A stretch of 64,000 bases of DNA, from positions 186,001 to 250,000 of the forward strand of contig NZ_CP139957.1 in NCBI RefSeq assembly GCF_034343125.1, in the 5' to 3' direction. The DNA is from Caldicellulosiruptor danielii. Its GTDB lineage: Bacteria > Bacillota > Thermoanaerobacteria > Caldicellulosiruptorales > Caldicellulosiruptoraceae. Shown here one piece after another: positions 1 to 9,725 of this stretch. Below the pieces are notes generated by a model. The model had not been told where the DNA came from, did no database searches, and saw only the letters and a program-made list of their open reading frames with translations. The position numbers and the translations under genes are program-made. Position 1 is the stretch's first letter; each line of letters starts with the position of its first letter.

Positions 1-2
1 CA

Positions 3-3000
3 TTAAATCCTTGGGTTATATTCAGAATTCAGCATATATTTCTTTTGAGCGGGTACAGTATATTTCCACTTATAATAAAAGAATTTTTGAGGTTGTTTGA
101 AATAAAGATTTTTAACTTTCAAAAGGATGTTGCAGAATATCAACAAAGAAGAAGAGTTCCGAGAGAGCTTGTTATTATAGATGAGAAAATAAATCTTAAG
201 GATTTCTTCAAAATAGTTTTGTACTCCATGATTGGTTCTGCAGCTATCCACTATTTTTTCTTTTATTTAATTTTTCTTTCTATACTATTTATAGGTATCA
301 TGCTAAGGATATGGAAATTGAATGAGTATTCTAAAGCTGTGCTTATGTTTTACCTGAGAAAATACTTTACAATGATTATTTTGATGGTAGTTGGAAATCT
401 TTACTGGTTTTTGACATATTCGATAGCGCTATTATTTGTCAACATTGAGCCTCAAAATGTGAATGTAGTTGATACACTTCAATTATTTTCACGAAATAGT
501 TCTGTGCAAAATGTCCTCTATTTAGTTTCCTACTGGCTTCCATTTTTTAACTTGGAAATGTTTTTAGACAAAATGTTTTGGTTTGCAGGAGGAGTTTTTC
601 TACTTATTATTGCATACATAATATTTTATCGCTTTGGATGGCACTTTTATGTAAGACTTTTCACTATAGTAACAAGTTTGGTAATCTTACTCTCCTTAGG
701 GACAAACGTTGACCCATTAGCTGATGTATATGTCAAGGTAGTAACAAACGTTCCAGTAATAGGTCATATCTTTAGAGACCCTAACAAAATTGTAGGTGTG
801 TTGGCTTGTTTTTTAGCTATAATCCTTGGTTTTGGAGTAGACAGAATAATATTTTTCCTGCTAAATGCAGGTTTTGGCAGAAAATTTGCAGTAGCTTTTG
901 TTTTAGTGTTGTTGCTTTGTTTCTATTTCTATCAACGACCAGTTAAAATTTTCTACATCGATAATTATTACAAGGGTGTACCAATTCCTAAAGAATACAA
1001 AGAAATAAGCAAATATTACACAAAGGACGGTAAGATATTATGGATACCTACTATGGACAATATGGTGCTTTCAAATGGCATTTCGGCTTATAGTTGGAAT
1101 GCAAACAAAGAAATGCCTAGTTCAATGAAAGCGGTTGGTGATTTTCATGTATATGCGTCTTCTAAAAATACAATATTTCAACATGAAAATAACGTAGGAA
1201 CAGTATCCTATTTTTATTCATATTTACAGAAACTATTGGATAAAGGCGGAACCGACAAAATAGGCAGATTATTAGAGCTTACGGGTTTTAATCAGGTGGC
1301 TTATCATAGAGATGTCCAAAATCAAGAAGAAAGGCAAAAATTTAATCTTTTTATTCTGGATAAGCAAAAAGAAGTTAAACTAAGAAAGAAATTGGGGTTT
1401 ATTTATCTTTACGATATAGAGAAGAATCCAAATAACACAAAATTAGACATTTATAATACTAAAGGATTAAACCATTTTGTTCAGCTCTTTGATTTTGAAA
1501 ATATATTAGGGACAAAAGGATATAATATGATCTGGTCTCAGGGTAAAAGAGAGGAGTTTGATCTTAGCAAGGTAAATTTAGTCGTAGGTGATAATAAGTT
1601 TGATATTTTTCAACAGGTTGTACCTGAAAAATATATAATTTCGCTGTTTGATAAGATAAACACAGGGAATCCATATGTAGGTTGGGCAAAGTCAATGTGC
1701 AAAGAGTCAGACTGGTTTTGGATTAACGAGGTAAACAATTTAAACCGTCTACCCTGGGATTATGATTATGGTAAAGGATTCATATTCACGTATACACCCT
1801 ATACAGTGAAACTTCCTCCATATAAGTTAAATAAAAATGTTGGGGAAGTTATACTTAACTCAAACGATATTGTAAAAACAGATTTTTTTGAAATTGACAA
1901 AGAGGAGACAAATTTTAAACTTGAGATTACAAAAGATGTAATGGGCAATAGTATCTTAGCAGCCAAAGTTGCTCCAAAAAAATTTATTGGTAATATTTTT
2001 TGGAAAATTGCAAGGTCAAAGCTTATGTCAATAAAACCTGGGTTTGTAAGTCTCAAAGCAGTGGTTTCAGGTGTAAATGCTGGAAAAGTTCATTTTAAGC
2101 TTAAATTTTTCAATGAGAACATGAATGAATTAGGTGTGGTTTATGGCAATGTTCCTGGAGAAGTAGCTGAGTTTAATAAAGCACTAATAACTGCTAATGC
2201 TGTTGTACCGCCTGAAACAAAATATATGAGAGTAGAACTTTGGCTACTTGAAGATAAAAAAACACCAGTATATTTTTGGATCCATAACTTTGAATTGAGA
2301 TATTTTTCAAGTATTTCATCTAATGAACTTAGAATTAAGGTTCCTTCATATATTAAAGGAGACTACCATCTTTACGTGAGAGCTCTGGTAAATGAGAATG
2401 GTGGAAAGGTCAAAATCAATGATGCCAAAATAAATTTAAAAGGTGATGAGAATCAGTTTAAATGGTTGTATGTTGGTAAATATACCGGAGATACAATTGT
2501 TATAAAACCAGAAGAAGGATTTGTATTATTGAACCTTCTTTGTGCTTTACCTGATCGGTTATATGAAAAAATTCAAAACATAGAATTGAAGAGTAAACAA
2601 GCAATAGTATTGTTTAGCAATGAATTTACATTGGAAGAAGGTTTTAGAGTTAAAAATTTAGAAGATTACTATATACATCCAAATTTTGTTGGTAGTCTGG
2701 TGGATGTAATAAGTAATGGGATTTATACTAAAAAAATAGATATATTAAGGAATGACCACTATAAACTGTATTTTATAGGAAACATTACAAGTAAAGTAGC
2801 AATAGCGTTGAAAGACAAGGATAACAAAGTTGTAAAATTTGGGTATTTGAAATTTTTTAAACCGATTAATAATAATTTTGATGGCATAAGATTTTGTGTT
2901 TCGAACAAACCTTTTTCATATTTTTTAAGTATTGAAAAAGAAAAAAATCCGAAATGGAGTTCACAATTATACTATATTGATCTTGGTTTTCTGGAAAAGG

Positions 3001-3785
3001 GGCAATATACTTTAGAGATAAAGCTTGAAAATGGAATAAAATCTCTAACAGAACCTGAGGATATCCATGTTTTACATCCGGAAGAGGTTAAGGTTAATTT
3101 AAAAGTGGATGACACTCTTTATATATTAATTTCAAACATTCTTCAAGAATCTGTGACCATTCAAAAGAAAGAAAATAAAATTTTTAACAGCAAATATTCA
3201 GACATATATTCTGATAAAGTAAAATACTGGCTGATCTATGGAACAAAACAGGTAGAGTCAAAAAAGAGTGAGTTATACTATGTAGACTTTGATATTGAAG
3301 CAAAAGGAATGGCAGAAGTTAGTGCCAAGATTTTATTTATGGATAAGAATAAAGTACTTTACGATAGCCAATATATTGAGGTAATTAACAATAAAGGACA
3401 AGGTATATTTTCACCCAAAAAAGATGGTTTTATCCAGATAGTATTTTTTGTACGTAGTAATGGTAAAGAAGATGGTATGTTTGAACTAAAACAAATTAGA
3501 TTGATAGAGATAAGCAAATTGAACAAATTCTCCTCAACAGTAATTTTACCAAGTAATACGCAAAAAGGTAGCAAATTGAACATATTAAATGAAACCTATA
3601 ATCCTCTATGGGAAAACAATGGAGAAAAACCCAAACAAGTAAACATTTTCTTAAACGGTTTTTACACTCGTAGCACTGAATATGCATTTGGTCCGAAAAT
3701 ACAAATAGCTTATATGTTCGGTTTATTAGCATCAATTACATATATCGCAATGAATTTGTGGGCACTACTAAAAAGGAAAGAATGA
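3..3785 (+). CDS. Large GT-C-like multi-pass membrane protein with huge extracytoplasmic region (5' end outside window)
   Basis: The frame is open to the left window edge, so this is the 3' part of a longer gene; the first internal start (TTG at 45) is not the real one. Counting from that TTG, about six hydrophobic segments lie in the first 310 residues, followed by about 900 residues of hydrophilic, beta-rich sequence and one C-terminal membrane segment with a basic tail (LLKRKE). The N-terminal part has a FRDPNK motif before a membrane helix, as in AftD/DUF3367-like polyprenyl-sugar-dependent GT-C glycosyltransferases. Known for that superfamily: lipid-linked sugar donors and transfer outside the membrane. 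Inferred: cell-surface glycan assembly. The C-terminal part looks like serial carbohydrate-binding or jelly-roll modules, but I cannot name them. Family assignment is moderate; membrane topology is well supported. Confidence 0.8.
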   Translation, partial: LNPWVIFRIQHIFLLSGYSIFPLIIKEFLRLFEIKIFNFQKDVAEYQQRRRVPRELVIIDEKINLKDFFKIVLYSMIGSAAIHYFFFYLIFLSILFIGIMLRIWKLNEYSKAVLMFYLRKYFTMIILMVVGNLYWFLTYSIALLFVNIEPQNVNVVDTLQLFSRNSSVQNVLYLVSYWLPFFNLEMFLDKMFWFAGGVFLLIIAYIIFYRFGWHFYVRLFTIVTSLVILLSLGTNVDPLADVYVKVVTNVPVIGHIFRDPNKIVGVLACFLAIILGFGVDRIIFFLLNAGFGRKFAVAFVLVLLLCFYFYQRPVKIFYIDNYYKGVPIPKEYKEISKYYTKDGKILWIPTMDNMVLSNGISAYSWNANKEMPSSMKAVGDFHVYASSKNTIFQHENNVGTVSYFYSYLQKLLDKGGTDKIGRLLELTGFNQVAYHRDVQNQEERQKFNLFILDKQKEVKLRKKLGFIYLYDIEKNPNNTKLDIYNTKGLNHFVQLFDFENILGTKGYNMIWSQGKREEFDLSKVNLVVGDNKFDIFQQVVPEKYIISLFDKINTGNPYVGWAKSMCKESDWFWINEVNNLNRLPWDYDYGKGFIFTYTPYTVKLPPYKLNKNVGEVILNSNDIVKTDFFEIDKEETNFKLEITKDVMGNSILAAKVAPKKFIGNIFWKIARSKLMSIKPGFVSLKAVVSGVNAGKVHFKLKFFNENMNELGVVYGNVPGEVAEFNKALITANAVVPPETKYMRVELWLLEDKKTPVYFWIHNFELRYFSSISSNELRIKVPSYIKGDYHLYVRALVNENGGKVKINDAKINLKGDENQFKWLYVGKYTGDTIVIKPEEGFVLLNLLCALPDRLYEKIQNIELKSKQAIVLFSNEFTLEEGFRVKNLEDYYIHPNFVGSLVDVISNGIYTKKIDILRNDHYKLYFIGNITSKVAIALKDKDNKVVKFGYLKFFKPINNNFDGIRFCVSNKPFSYFLSIEKEKNPKWSSQLYYIDLGFLEKGQYTLEIKLENGIKSLTEPEDIHVLHPEEVKVNLKVDDTLYILISNILQESVTIQKKENKIFNSKYSDIYSDKVKYWLIYGTKQVESKKSELYYVDFDIEAKGMAEVSAKILFMDKNKVLYDSQYIEVINNKGQGIFSPKKDGFIQIVFFVRSNGKEDGMFELKQIRLIEISKLNKFSSTVILPSNTQKGSKLNILNETYNPLWENNGEKPKQVNIFLNGFYTRSTEYAFGPKIQIAYMFGLLASITYIAMNLWALLKRKE

Positions 3786-4106
3786 ATACACTGTTAAGCT
3801 TAAATAAACCAAATTATTTACTGTCTAAATTTGCACTGCGAAGTCTTGGTACTTTTAAAGCAAAAGTCCTCACCTTTTTGTAGGTGTAATTTAAAAAGTA
3901 ATGAGAAATTTATTATATAGAGCCATTCCCTATCATTTGGTAGAAATTCTAATTTTATGAGTCTCCTTAATTTTTATTTTAACCAGAGGATGAGGGCTGA
4001 CTCAATCCATTTTTACACAATTATGTAGCCCCAGCTTGTTTTTAAAATTTGAAAATGTGGTATTTTTAAATATATAAATTATTCTCCAAAAAGGAGGAGT
4101 TTTGGA
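3786..4106. other. Gene-free stretch, weak hairpin only
   Basis: No credible coding frame. A small inverted repeat (CACCT at 3871-3875, AGGTG at 3882-3886) follows the membrane-protein gene but has no T-tract, so it is a poor terminator. A second weak pair (GGGCT/AGCCC) lies near 3988-4033. The strong ribosome site AAAAAGGAGGAG at about 4088-4099 serves the next gene. It may hold the promoter of the ABC-exporter operon, but I cannot define one. Confidence 0.4.
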
Positions 4107-5036
4107 GTGTTTAAAAATTTTTTACAGGATTCATTTTTCTATACCAAGAGATACTATGGCTACATATTTAGTCTTATTGTTATCTCAGCTCTTATTGCTC
4201 TTTTATCGATTGTCATTTTACTAATACTTGGCATTTTGCTTGCTATGTTGATGGGCGTGGATATTTCCACAGTATCGCTCTTGAATGATAAAGATATTTT
4301 TCCTTTTTTAAGTAGCAAATTTATTTTCTATATTATTTTAATGGTGCTTCTTTTGGTGATATGGTCATTTTTAGCAATAGCTTTTATTCAATACCCGCTT
4401 ATAAAGACCTGTATTGAAATCACAAGAGATAAGGAAATATCTAAAAGACCTTTTAGCATCTACTTTGAAAAGATGAAAGAAAAAAATATTTTGATGGCTT
4501 TAAAGATGGTTGGATTGGGATTGTTATTGATGTTAATAATAGCGCCAATATTTATTGTAGGGTGTATAGCTATAGCTGAGGCGACAAATATAACAAATGT
4601 TTTAGCACGGGCGGTTGTGCTTGTAATTGGGATTGCAGGTATTATATTGACAATTTATTTACTTTTAAGATTGATGTTTGCAAATTCAGCTCTGGTAGAT
4701 AAGGATTTAGGAGTTATTGAGAGCATGAGAGAGAGCTTAAAGCTTACCAAGGGAAAGATGGGCTTTGTGGCAGCAGCTTTTGTATATAGCATTATTGTGT
4801 CAATAATTTTCCAAATACCATCTTATATCGTGGATGTACTGAGCAAAACAGAGTCTTTCAAAGAAAGTTTTTTGTTTATTATTTTGGGTTTGGCAGCATT
4901 TGTTCTTTACCTAATAGCAGTGCCTTACTTTGTAGTTATACAGTATCTTCCGTACAATATTCTAAATAGTTACAATAAGGGTGAGAATAAGCAAGACAAA
5001 CAAATTGACCAGACTGATGATTATGTGATGGGTTAG
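4107..5036 (+). CDS. Six-helix integral membrane protein, function unknown
   Basis: The GTG start at 4107 is preceded by a strong AAGGAGGAG ribosome site. The 309-residue product is almost entirely hydrophobic: about six membrane helices, a short amphipathic charged loop in the middle (RDKEISKRPFSIYFEK) and a polar C-terminal tail rich in Lys, Gln and Asp. The segment DKDLGVIESMRESLKLTKG before the last helices is the repeat-like motif seen in DUF975/UPF0259-type and GlpF-membrane-domain-like proteins of unknown function. It precedes an ABC ATPase by about 30 bases and is probably cotranscribed with the exporter genes, so a role as an accessory membrane component is inferred. No catalytic motif is visible. 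Confidence 0.75.
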   Translation: MFKNFLQDSFFYTKRYYGYIFSLIVISALIALLSIVILLILGILLAMLMGVDISTVSLLNDKDIFPFLSSKFIFYIILMVLLLVIWSFLAIAFIQYPLIKTCIEITRDKEISKRPFSIYFEKMKEKNILMALKMVGLGLLLMLIIAPIFIVGCIAIAEATNITNVLARAVVLVIGIAGIILTIYLLLRLMFANSALVDKDLGVIESMRESLKLTKGKMGFVAAAFVYSIIVSIIFQIPSYIVDVLSKTESFKESFLFIILGLAAFVLYLIAVPYFVVIQYLPYNILNSYNKGENKQDKQIDQTDDYVMG

Positions 5037-5070
5037 TGTTGATAAATATAATAAGTTGAGGAGAATGACA

Positions 5071-5856
5071 ATGGCCAAGGTCATTTCAGTCAGTGATTTA
5101 TTTATGGACTATAGTCAGGGAAATGTGCTAAATGGAATCAGTTTCGAAGTTGAGGCTGGGCAAATTATAGGATACATTGGCCCAAATGGAGCAGGCAAAA
5201 GCACTACAATTAAAATCTTTTTGGGGATTATTACAAATTATAAAGGCAAGGTTGAGATTTTTGGTGAGGATATTAGAGGAAAATATCTTTATAAAAAAAG
5301 AATAGGGTATGTCCCTGAGGTCATTGAGCTTTATGAAAGTCTCACAGCGATGGAGTACTTAAATTTTGTTGGGCAGATTTATGGTCTTGACGAGAAGACG
5401 GTTGAAAAGAGAGCGATGGAGCTTATTGAAATTTTCGATTTGAAAGATGCTATAAATTCAAGGCTTTCTACATACTCAAAAGGTATGAAGCAAAAACTTG
5501 CAATTATTTCAAGTTTAATTCACAATCCTGACCTTTTATTCTTTGATGAATCCCTGACAGGGCTTGATGCAAACTCAGCAACAATTTTCAAAGAATTATT
5601 GAGGGAACTTAAAAGATAAGGCAAAACCATATTTTACTCTTCGCATATTATGGAAGTTGTTGAGAAGGTGAGCGACAGGATTATTCTCTTGAACAAAGGC
5701 ACAATTGTTGCAGACGGTCCTTTTGAGGAGCTTGCACATAAACTTAAACAAAGCAATTTAGAGCAGCTTTTCAATGAGCTGACAGGCTTTACTAATCATC
5801 AGAAAATTGCAAAAGAAGTTGTGAAGGTGATAAAGGGGGAAAAAGATGAGGGATAG
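5071..5856 (+). pseudogene. ABC transporter ATP-binding protein interrupted by one in-frame UAA stop
   Basis: Start chosen at ATG 5071, seven bases after GAGGAG. The frame reads Walker A (GPNGAGKST), Q-loop region, signature YSKGMKQKL and Walker B/D-loop (LLFFDESLTGLD), then meets TAA at 5617-5619. The same frame continues without shift through GKTIFYSSH, which holds the H-loop histidine, and the C-terminal segment to TAG at 5854-5856. One substitution (for example CAA or GAA to TAA) therefore splits an otherwise complete ATPase of about 260 residues, leaving a 182-residue N-terminal piece without the H-loop. It overlaps the permease start by 11 bases, so it was built as one operon with it. 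Alternatives are a base error in the sequence or stop-codon readthrough. The Walker B neighbour is DES where DEP is usual. Confidence 0.85.
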
Positions 5857-7534
5857 TATTGTAATAGGATTATTAGATTTATTTTCACCTTTGATAAAAA
5901 AAGCAGGTATTGATTATGCCACTTTAAAAGTTCTTTTGCGATACAAATTTTTAGTGGCAAAAAGGAGTTTGCCAACCCTACAGAAGTCTTCTGTTACAGA
6001 TAAATTGTCAAAGATTTTCTATATCATTGTTCAATTTTGTATAGGTTTTGTTCCTGCGGTGTTTCTTTTAATCAACAGTACAATGTTTGTGAGGATTTCA
6101 CTTAACTTAGTGATTTTGCTTTTTTTAGTTGTCTCAACTATAATATCAGACTTTTCGTGGTTTATATTAGACATTGCAGAGAAGAATATTATTTTAACAA
6201 AACCAGTTAATGATAAGACATATGCTTTTGCAAAAACGTATTTTATTGTTGTTATGCTTTTTTCACGTACATTTTTGGTATTCATAATTTCTCTAATAGT
6301 GAGTGCTATAAAATATGAATTGGCATTTTTCTTACTATTGTTGTTAATCTATTTGCTTGTTCTTTTGTTCTCTTATTGCTTATGTAACCTTTTATATGCA
6401 GGCATTTTAGTATATTTTGACGGGGAAAAACTAAGAGATGTCATAGTGGGTTTCCAGATTTCTTTGATGATTGTTTTTACAGTTTTTTATCAGCTATCAG
6501 GGCAAATATTTGAAGCAGTTGCAAAAGCCAATTTTACAAACGTACATTTTTGGTGGTTGTATATTTTGCCATCTTCATGGTTTGCAAGTTTGTTTGAGTA
6601 TTTATATGGAAACAATAGAAGTTTATTTAATCTATTCTTAGGAGTTATGGCAATAGTAATTACACTGGTTTTGGTATATCTTCATGTTTCTTATACAGGT
6701 AAGATTTTAGAAAAAAATCTTGTAAAACTAAACGCAGGTGAGATTGAAGTAAAACCCAAAGTCTACAAAGTTGGTATTATAACCAGTCTTTTGTTAAGAA
6801 ATGGAGTTCAAAGAGCTTCATATATATTTGCAAAAGCTCAGCTGAAAAGAGACAGGGGGTTAAAGAGCAGTATATATCCAAGTCTTGCTTCGTTTTTGGT
6901 AATTGCCATAGCACCGGTAATAAGAGAAGCTTTTCAGAAAAAATCGCCCCTTGAAGTGATTTCAAAAGAATTCTTCTTCTATTATGCAATGTATGTTTTT
7001 ATAACAGGAATGATTTCGACATTTCAAATGGTTCAGATAACAAGCAACAGAAACGCTGCATGGATATATCAAGTTTTGCCGATAGAAAAACCTTCTGACA
7101 TTAAAAAGGGTGCATATTTAGCTTTTGTGTTTACAATAGGATTAAGAGTATTTTTGATTCTTTCAATAATACTTTTTATTTTAGTTCAAAATTCACCAGT
7201 TGATTATTTAATCATGTTTTTTGTATTAATTTTCTTTTCTCTTTTGATATTTCCTCTTGCAACACAGCAAATGCCATTTTCAAGGGCAGTGCAAGAACCA
7301 CCACAGCAGAAGAAAGGGACAGGGATTTGGTTTTTGTTTTATATGGCTTTGGGTGCCGCTTTAGGTTTTGTCCACTATTTTTTGCTCAGAAGATATAAAC
7401 TTTATTTTTTAATAGGATTAATAATGATTGATGTTATTTTGTGGCTTGTTAGATTTGAAATAGCAGATGATTCTGAGAGGGAAGAGACTACAAAGAACAA
7501 TGAGAAAACCATTATTCCTTACAAAAGATGGTAG
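5846..7534 (+). CDS. ABC exporter permease (large hydrophobic subunit)
   Basis: ATG 5846 lies six bases after AAAGGGGGA and overlaps the end of the ATPase gene. The 562-residue protein has roughly a dozen hydrophobic helices in two blocks separated by a basic cytoplasmic segment (about residues 285-345), the layout of ABC-2-like 'putative ABC exporter' subunits. The charged C-terminus is cytoplasmic. Together with the preceding ATPase gene it would form a two-gene exporter; the substrate is unknown. If the ATPase is truly broken, this permease would need another ATPase or be inactive, though its own frame shows no decay. Confidence 0.82.
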   Translation: MRDSIVIGLLDLFSPLIKKAGIDYATLKVLLRYKFLVAKRSLPTLQKSSVTDKLSKIFYIIVQFCIGFVPAVFLLINSTMFVRISLNLVILLFLVVSTIISDFSWFILDIAEKNIILTKPVNDKTYAFAKTYFIVVMLFSRTFLVFIISLIVSAIKYELAFFLLLLLIYLLVLLFSYCLCNLLYAGILVYFDGEKLRDVIVGFQISLMIVFTVFYQLSGQIFEAVAKANFTNVHFWWLYILPSSWFASLFEYLYGNNRSLFNLFLGVMAIVITLVLVYLHVSYTGKILEKNLVKLNAGEIEVKPKVYKVGIITSLLLRNGVQRASYIFAKAQLKRDRGLKSSIYPSLASFLVIAIAPVIREAFQKKSPLEVISKEFFFYYAMYVFITGMISTFQMVQITSNRNAAWIYQVLPIEKPSDIKKGAYLAFVFTIGLRVFLILSIILFILVQNSPVDYLIMFFVLIFFSLLIFPLATQQMPFSRAVQEPPQQKKGTGIWFLFYMALGAALGFVHYFLLRRYKLYFLIGLIMIDVILWLVRFEIADDSEREETTKNNEKTIIPYKRW

Positions 7535-7600
7535 AAATATTTGAATTAATTTTTGTTATGCGATAGTTAAATCAATACTGTAGAAGGGAAGAGGCTGGGA

Positions 7601-8383
7601 ATGATTTTAAGTACGTTAAAGGAAGTGGTTAAATACATTGGATTGTTATTAATATGTGCTGTTGTAATGTCGATTATAGCTTTGATATTTAATATAGATA
7701 TATCCGAAAATGTCTTATATATTGGAACATTTGCGTTATTTTATATATTTGTAATAATTTATCTAAAAAGAAGAAAAGTAAATATTTTAGATTTATGTAA
7801 TTTCCGAAAAGTAACTATTAAAGATGCAGTTTTTGCAATAATGTTGGCAATAGTTTTTCAATTTATTGTTAGTGCTATTGGTGCTATTTTAGACTCAGTA
7901 GATAAAATAGCCCCTTATATAAAAGAATATGAAAATTCAATGCAAAACCTTATTGGTAGCGAAAAGATAGAGATAGTATTTTTTGCAATTGTGATAGCAG
8001 CACCGTTTTTTGAAGAGCTTATGTTCAGAGGCTTAATTTTTGGCACAATGCTTGTAAATCAGATGAATATATATTTAGCAGCAGTGCTTCAAGCACTACT
8101 TTTTGGATTGATTCACTTTGATTTATATCAGGGAGCAGTTACTTTTTTAATGGGAATATTTTCAGCATTTGTTTTGTATTGTACAAATTCGATATGGAAC
8201 TCCATTGTATTTCATGCTGTATTTAACTTTTTTGGGCTTAATGGTTTGATATATGAAATAAATAAAAGCACAGAAAGTGACCTGCCAATAATGGGTTATA
8301 TAATCATGTTAGTAATTGGAATTACCTTAATGTACATGCCAATGAGATATTTTTTAAAAAGAAAATTGGAAATAAAAAATTAA
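7601..8383 (+). CDS. CPBP-family intramembrane metalloprotease (Abi/Rce1-like)
   Basis: ATG start after a GAAGGGAAGAGG ribosome site. The 260-residue, multi-helix protein carries the three CPBP motifs: EELMFRG (EExxxR) in the middle, LIHFD in the next helix, and HAVFN near the end. In this family the Glu and His residues form the metal site of a membrane protease related to Rce1 and bacteriocin-immunity proteins. It is the last gene before a strong terminator and lies 66 bases after the exporter permease. A protease beside a peptide-type exporter suggests, but does not prove, a role in processing or immunity. Confidence 0.88.
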   Translation: MILSTLKEVVKYIGLLLICAVVMSIIALIFNIDISENVLYIGTFALFYIFVIIYLKRRKVNILDLCNFRKVTIKDAVFAIMLAIVFQFIVSAIGAILDSVDKIAPYIKEYENSMQNLIGSEKIEIVFFAIVIAAPFFEELMFRGLIFGTMLVNQMNIYLAAVLQALLFGLIHFDLYQGAVTFLMGIFSAFVLYCTNSIWNSIVFHAVFNFFGLNGLIYEINKSTESDLPIMGYIIMLVIGITLMYMPMRYFLKRKLEIKN

Positions 8384-8394
8384 GAAATAAAAAT

Positions 8395-8432
8395 AAAGAG
8401 GAGTTATCACATCCTTAGATAACTCCTCTTTT
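8395..8432. terminator. Bidirectional intrinsic terminator
   Basis: A near-perfect stem (AGAGGAGTTATC pairing with GATAACTCCTCT) around a short loop is flanked by A-rich and T-rich runs, so it can stop both the CPBP gene on + and the secreted-protein gene ending at 8455 on -. Confidence 0.85.
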
Positions 8433-8454
8433 AGTTTTAAATTCTTTAGAGATA

Positions 8455-9603
8455 TTATTTAGTAACAGAAATTCCTGCCTTTTTTAGTATATTTTCAACA
8501 TTTTTTGTCATTATCTCAATATCCTTATCCGAGAGTTTGTTCAAGTCAACGCCCTTTGATATGTCAATCTTTGTTATATTAACTGATTGATTTAGCGAAT
8601 TAATGACGCCATCTAAATTGAGCATGACTTTGAGATTGTTAGAATCTTTTAAGTAAAAATACAATCTCTCGCCTTTGAGATTGTTGTTGCTATCAATTCT
8701 CATTCTATACTGGAAAGTAAATGGTGGAATTTGAGGAGCTACACTATCAAGCTGGTAAACTGCTTCTTTTACCACTTGCGAATAACTTTCATCAGCTTGT
8801 TTGATAATCTGGTCGATGTCTAAGGAAGTACTTTTATCAAGCTGCTGAGCGTTCAAAATGGCTTGCGCATCTTCAAGAATCATCTTTGCAGCGTTAAGAA
8901 TAAATTCTTTTGTTGCCTTGTCATCTGCTGCTTTTGTCAAAATGGCTTTTAAAAGGTCAAGCGAAGAGTTTTTGTTAAATTCAAAAATAATCTCATCACA
9001 GACTTCTTTTTTGCCATTGCTAAATTTAAGCTCAACTTTTTGGCTAGATAGCTTTGCACAAGATGCAAGTTTTGGTAAAACAACGTCTGCATAGCTTGCA
9101 AGAAGAGCTTGAAGCTGAGGATTGTTTTGAATATCGAAAAGTTTTATATACTTGTTTACATCAATCTGTACAGGCATATTGGCATATGCGTCGCTTAGCT
9201 TCACATAAAGTGGCTTTGAATAAACTTGTGGAAAGTTGTATGCAACATATTCTTTGTTGACATACATTGAACCTTTTAAAAGCTCTTTATTGTTATAATA
9301 AATTGTAATTTGCATACTACTTTCGTATTTGGAGACATCTGAAAAAACCCTTCCTTTGATGTACATCTTTTTGAAAAACTCTTCTAACTTTTTGTCATCT
9401 TCTGTTGCACTTTTTCCTGCAGAAAATCTGAAGTCAATTCTGAACTCTTCATCAACCGTTTTGCTACTCTGAGCCTGAGCATAAGCCAAGCCCGCTTTTA
9501 AAAGAGGAGCAGAGAACGTTTGAGAATATGCGACAGAACTGAGAAGTAAACTCAAAAGCAAGACAAATACGATACTTACGTTTAATAAGGTTTTCCTTTT
9601 CAA
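8455..9603 (-). CDS. Secreted or membrane-anchored protein of unknown function
   Basis: The start is TTG at 9603, eight bases after GAGGGGG; the ATG five bases further upstream meets a stop at once, so TTG is the only reasonable choice. A classical signal peptide (KRK, then a long Leu/Val/Ser core, then VAYSQ) is followed by about 345 residues of mixed, Lys/Asp-rich sequence. It contains a middle stretch with repeated Ala/Asp helices (roughly residues 215-275) and a C-terminal beta-rich part. No enzyme motif or cysteine pair is visible and I do not recognise a family. It resembles surface proteins with lipoprotein-carrier-like sheets, but this is only an impression. It lies downstream of the GT39-type gene in the same direction with a gap of about 120 bases. 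Confidence 0.75.
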   Translation of the reverse strand: MKRKTLLNVSIVFVLLLSLLLSSVAYSQTFSAPLLKAGLAYAQAQSSKTVDEEFRIDFRFSAGKSATEDDKKLEEFFKKMYIKGRVFSDVSKYESSMQITIYYNNKELLKGSMYVNKEYVAYNFPQVYSKPLYVKLSDAYANMPVQIDVNKYIKLFDIQNNPQLQALLASYADVVLPKLASCAKLSSQKVELKFSNGKKEVCDEIIFEFNKNSSLDLLKAILTKAADDKATKEFILNAAKMILEDAQAILNAQQLDKSTSLDIDQIIKQADESYSQVVKEAVYQLDSVAPQIPPFTFQYRMRIDSNNNLKGERLYFYLKDSNNLKVMLNLDGVINSLNQSVNITKIDISKGVDLNKLSDKDIEIMTKNVENILKKAGISVTK

Positions 9604-9725
9604 AACATTTACCCCCTCGCAGATTTTGATTAAAAAATTGCGTATATGTCAAGTATATACAATAGAAGTTAAACTGTCAATAAATTTTTGAAATAACAAA
9701 TAAAACCGTAGAATACCTCTCTAAG

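Noticed and set aside
3950-4040. Insertion-sequence end near GGGCTGACTCAATCC
   Set aside because: It resembles terminal motifs of some elements but there is no transposase, no matching inverted repeat and no second copy in the window.
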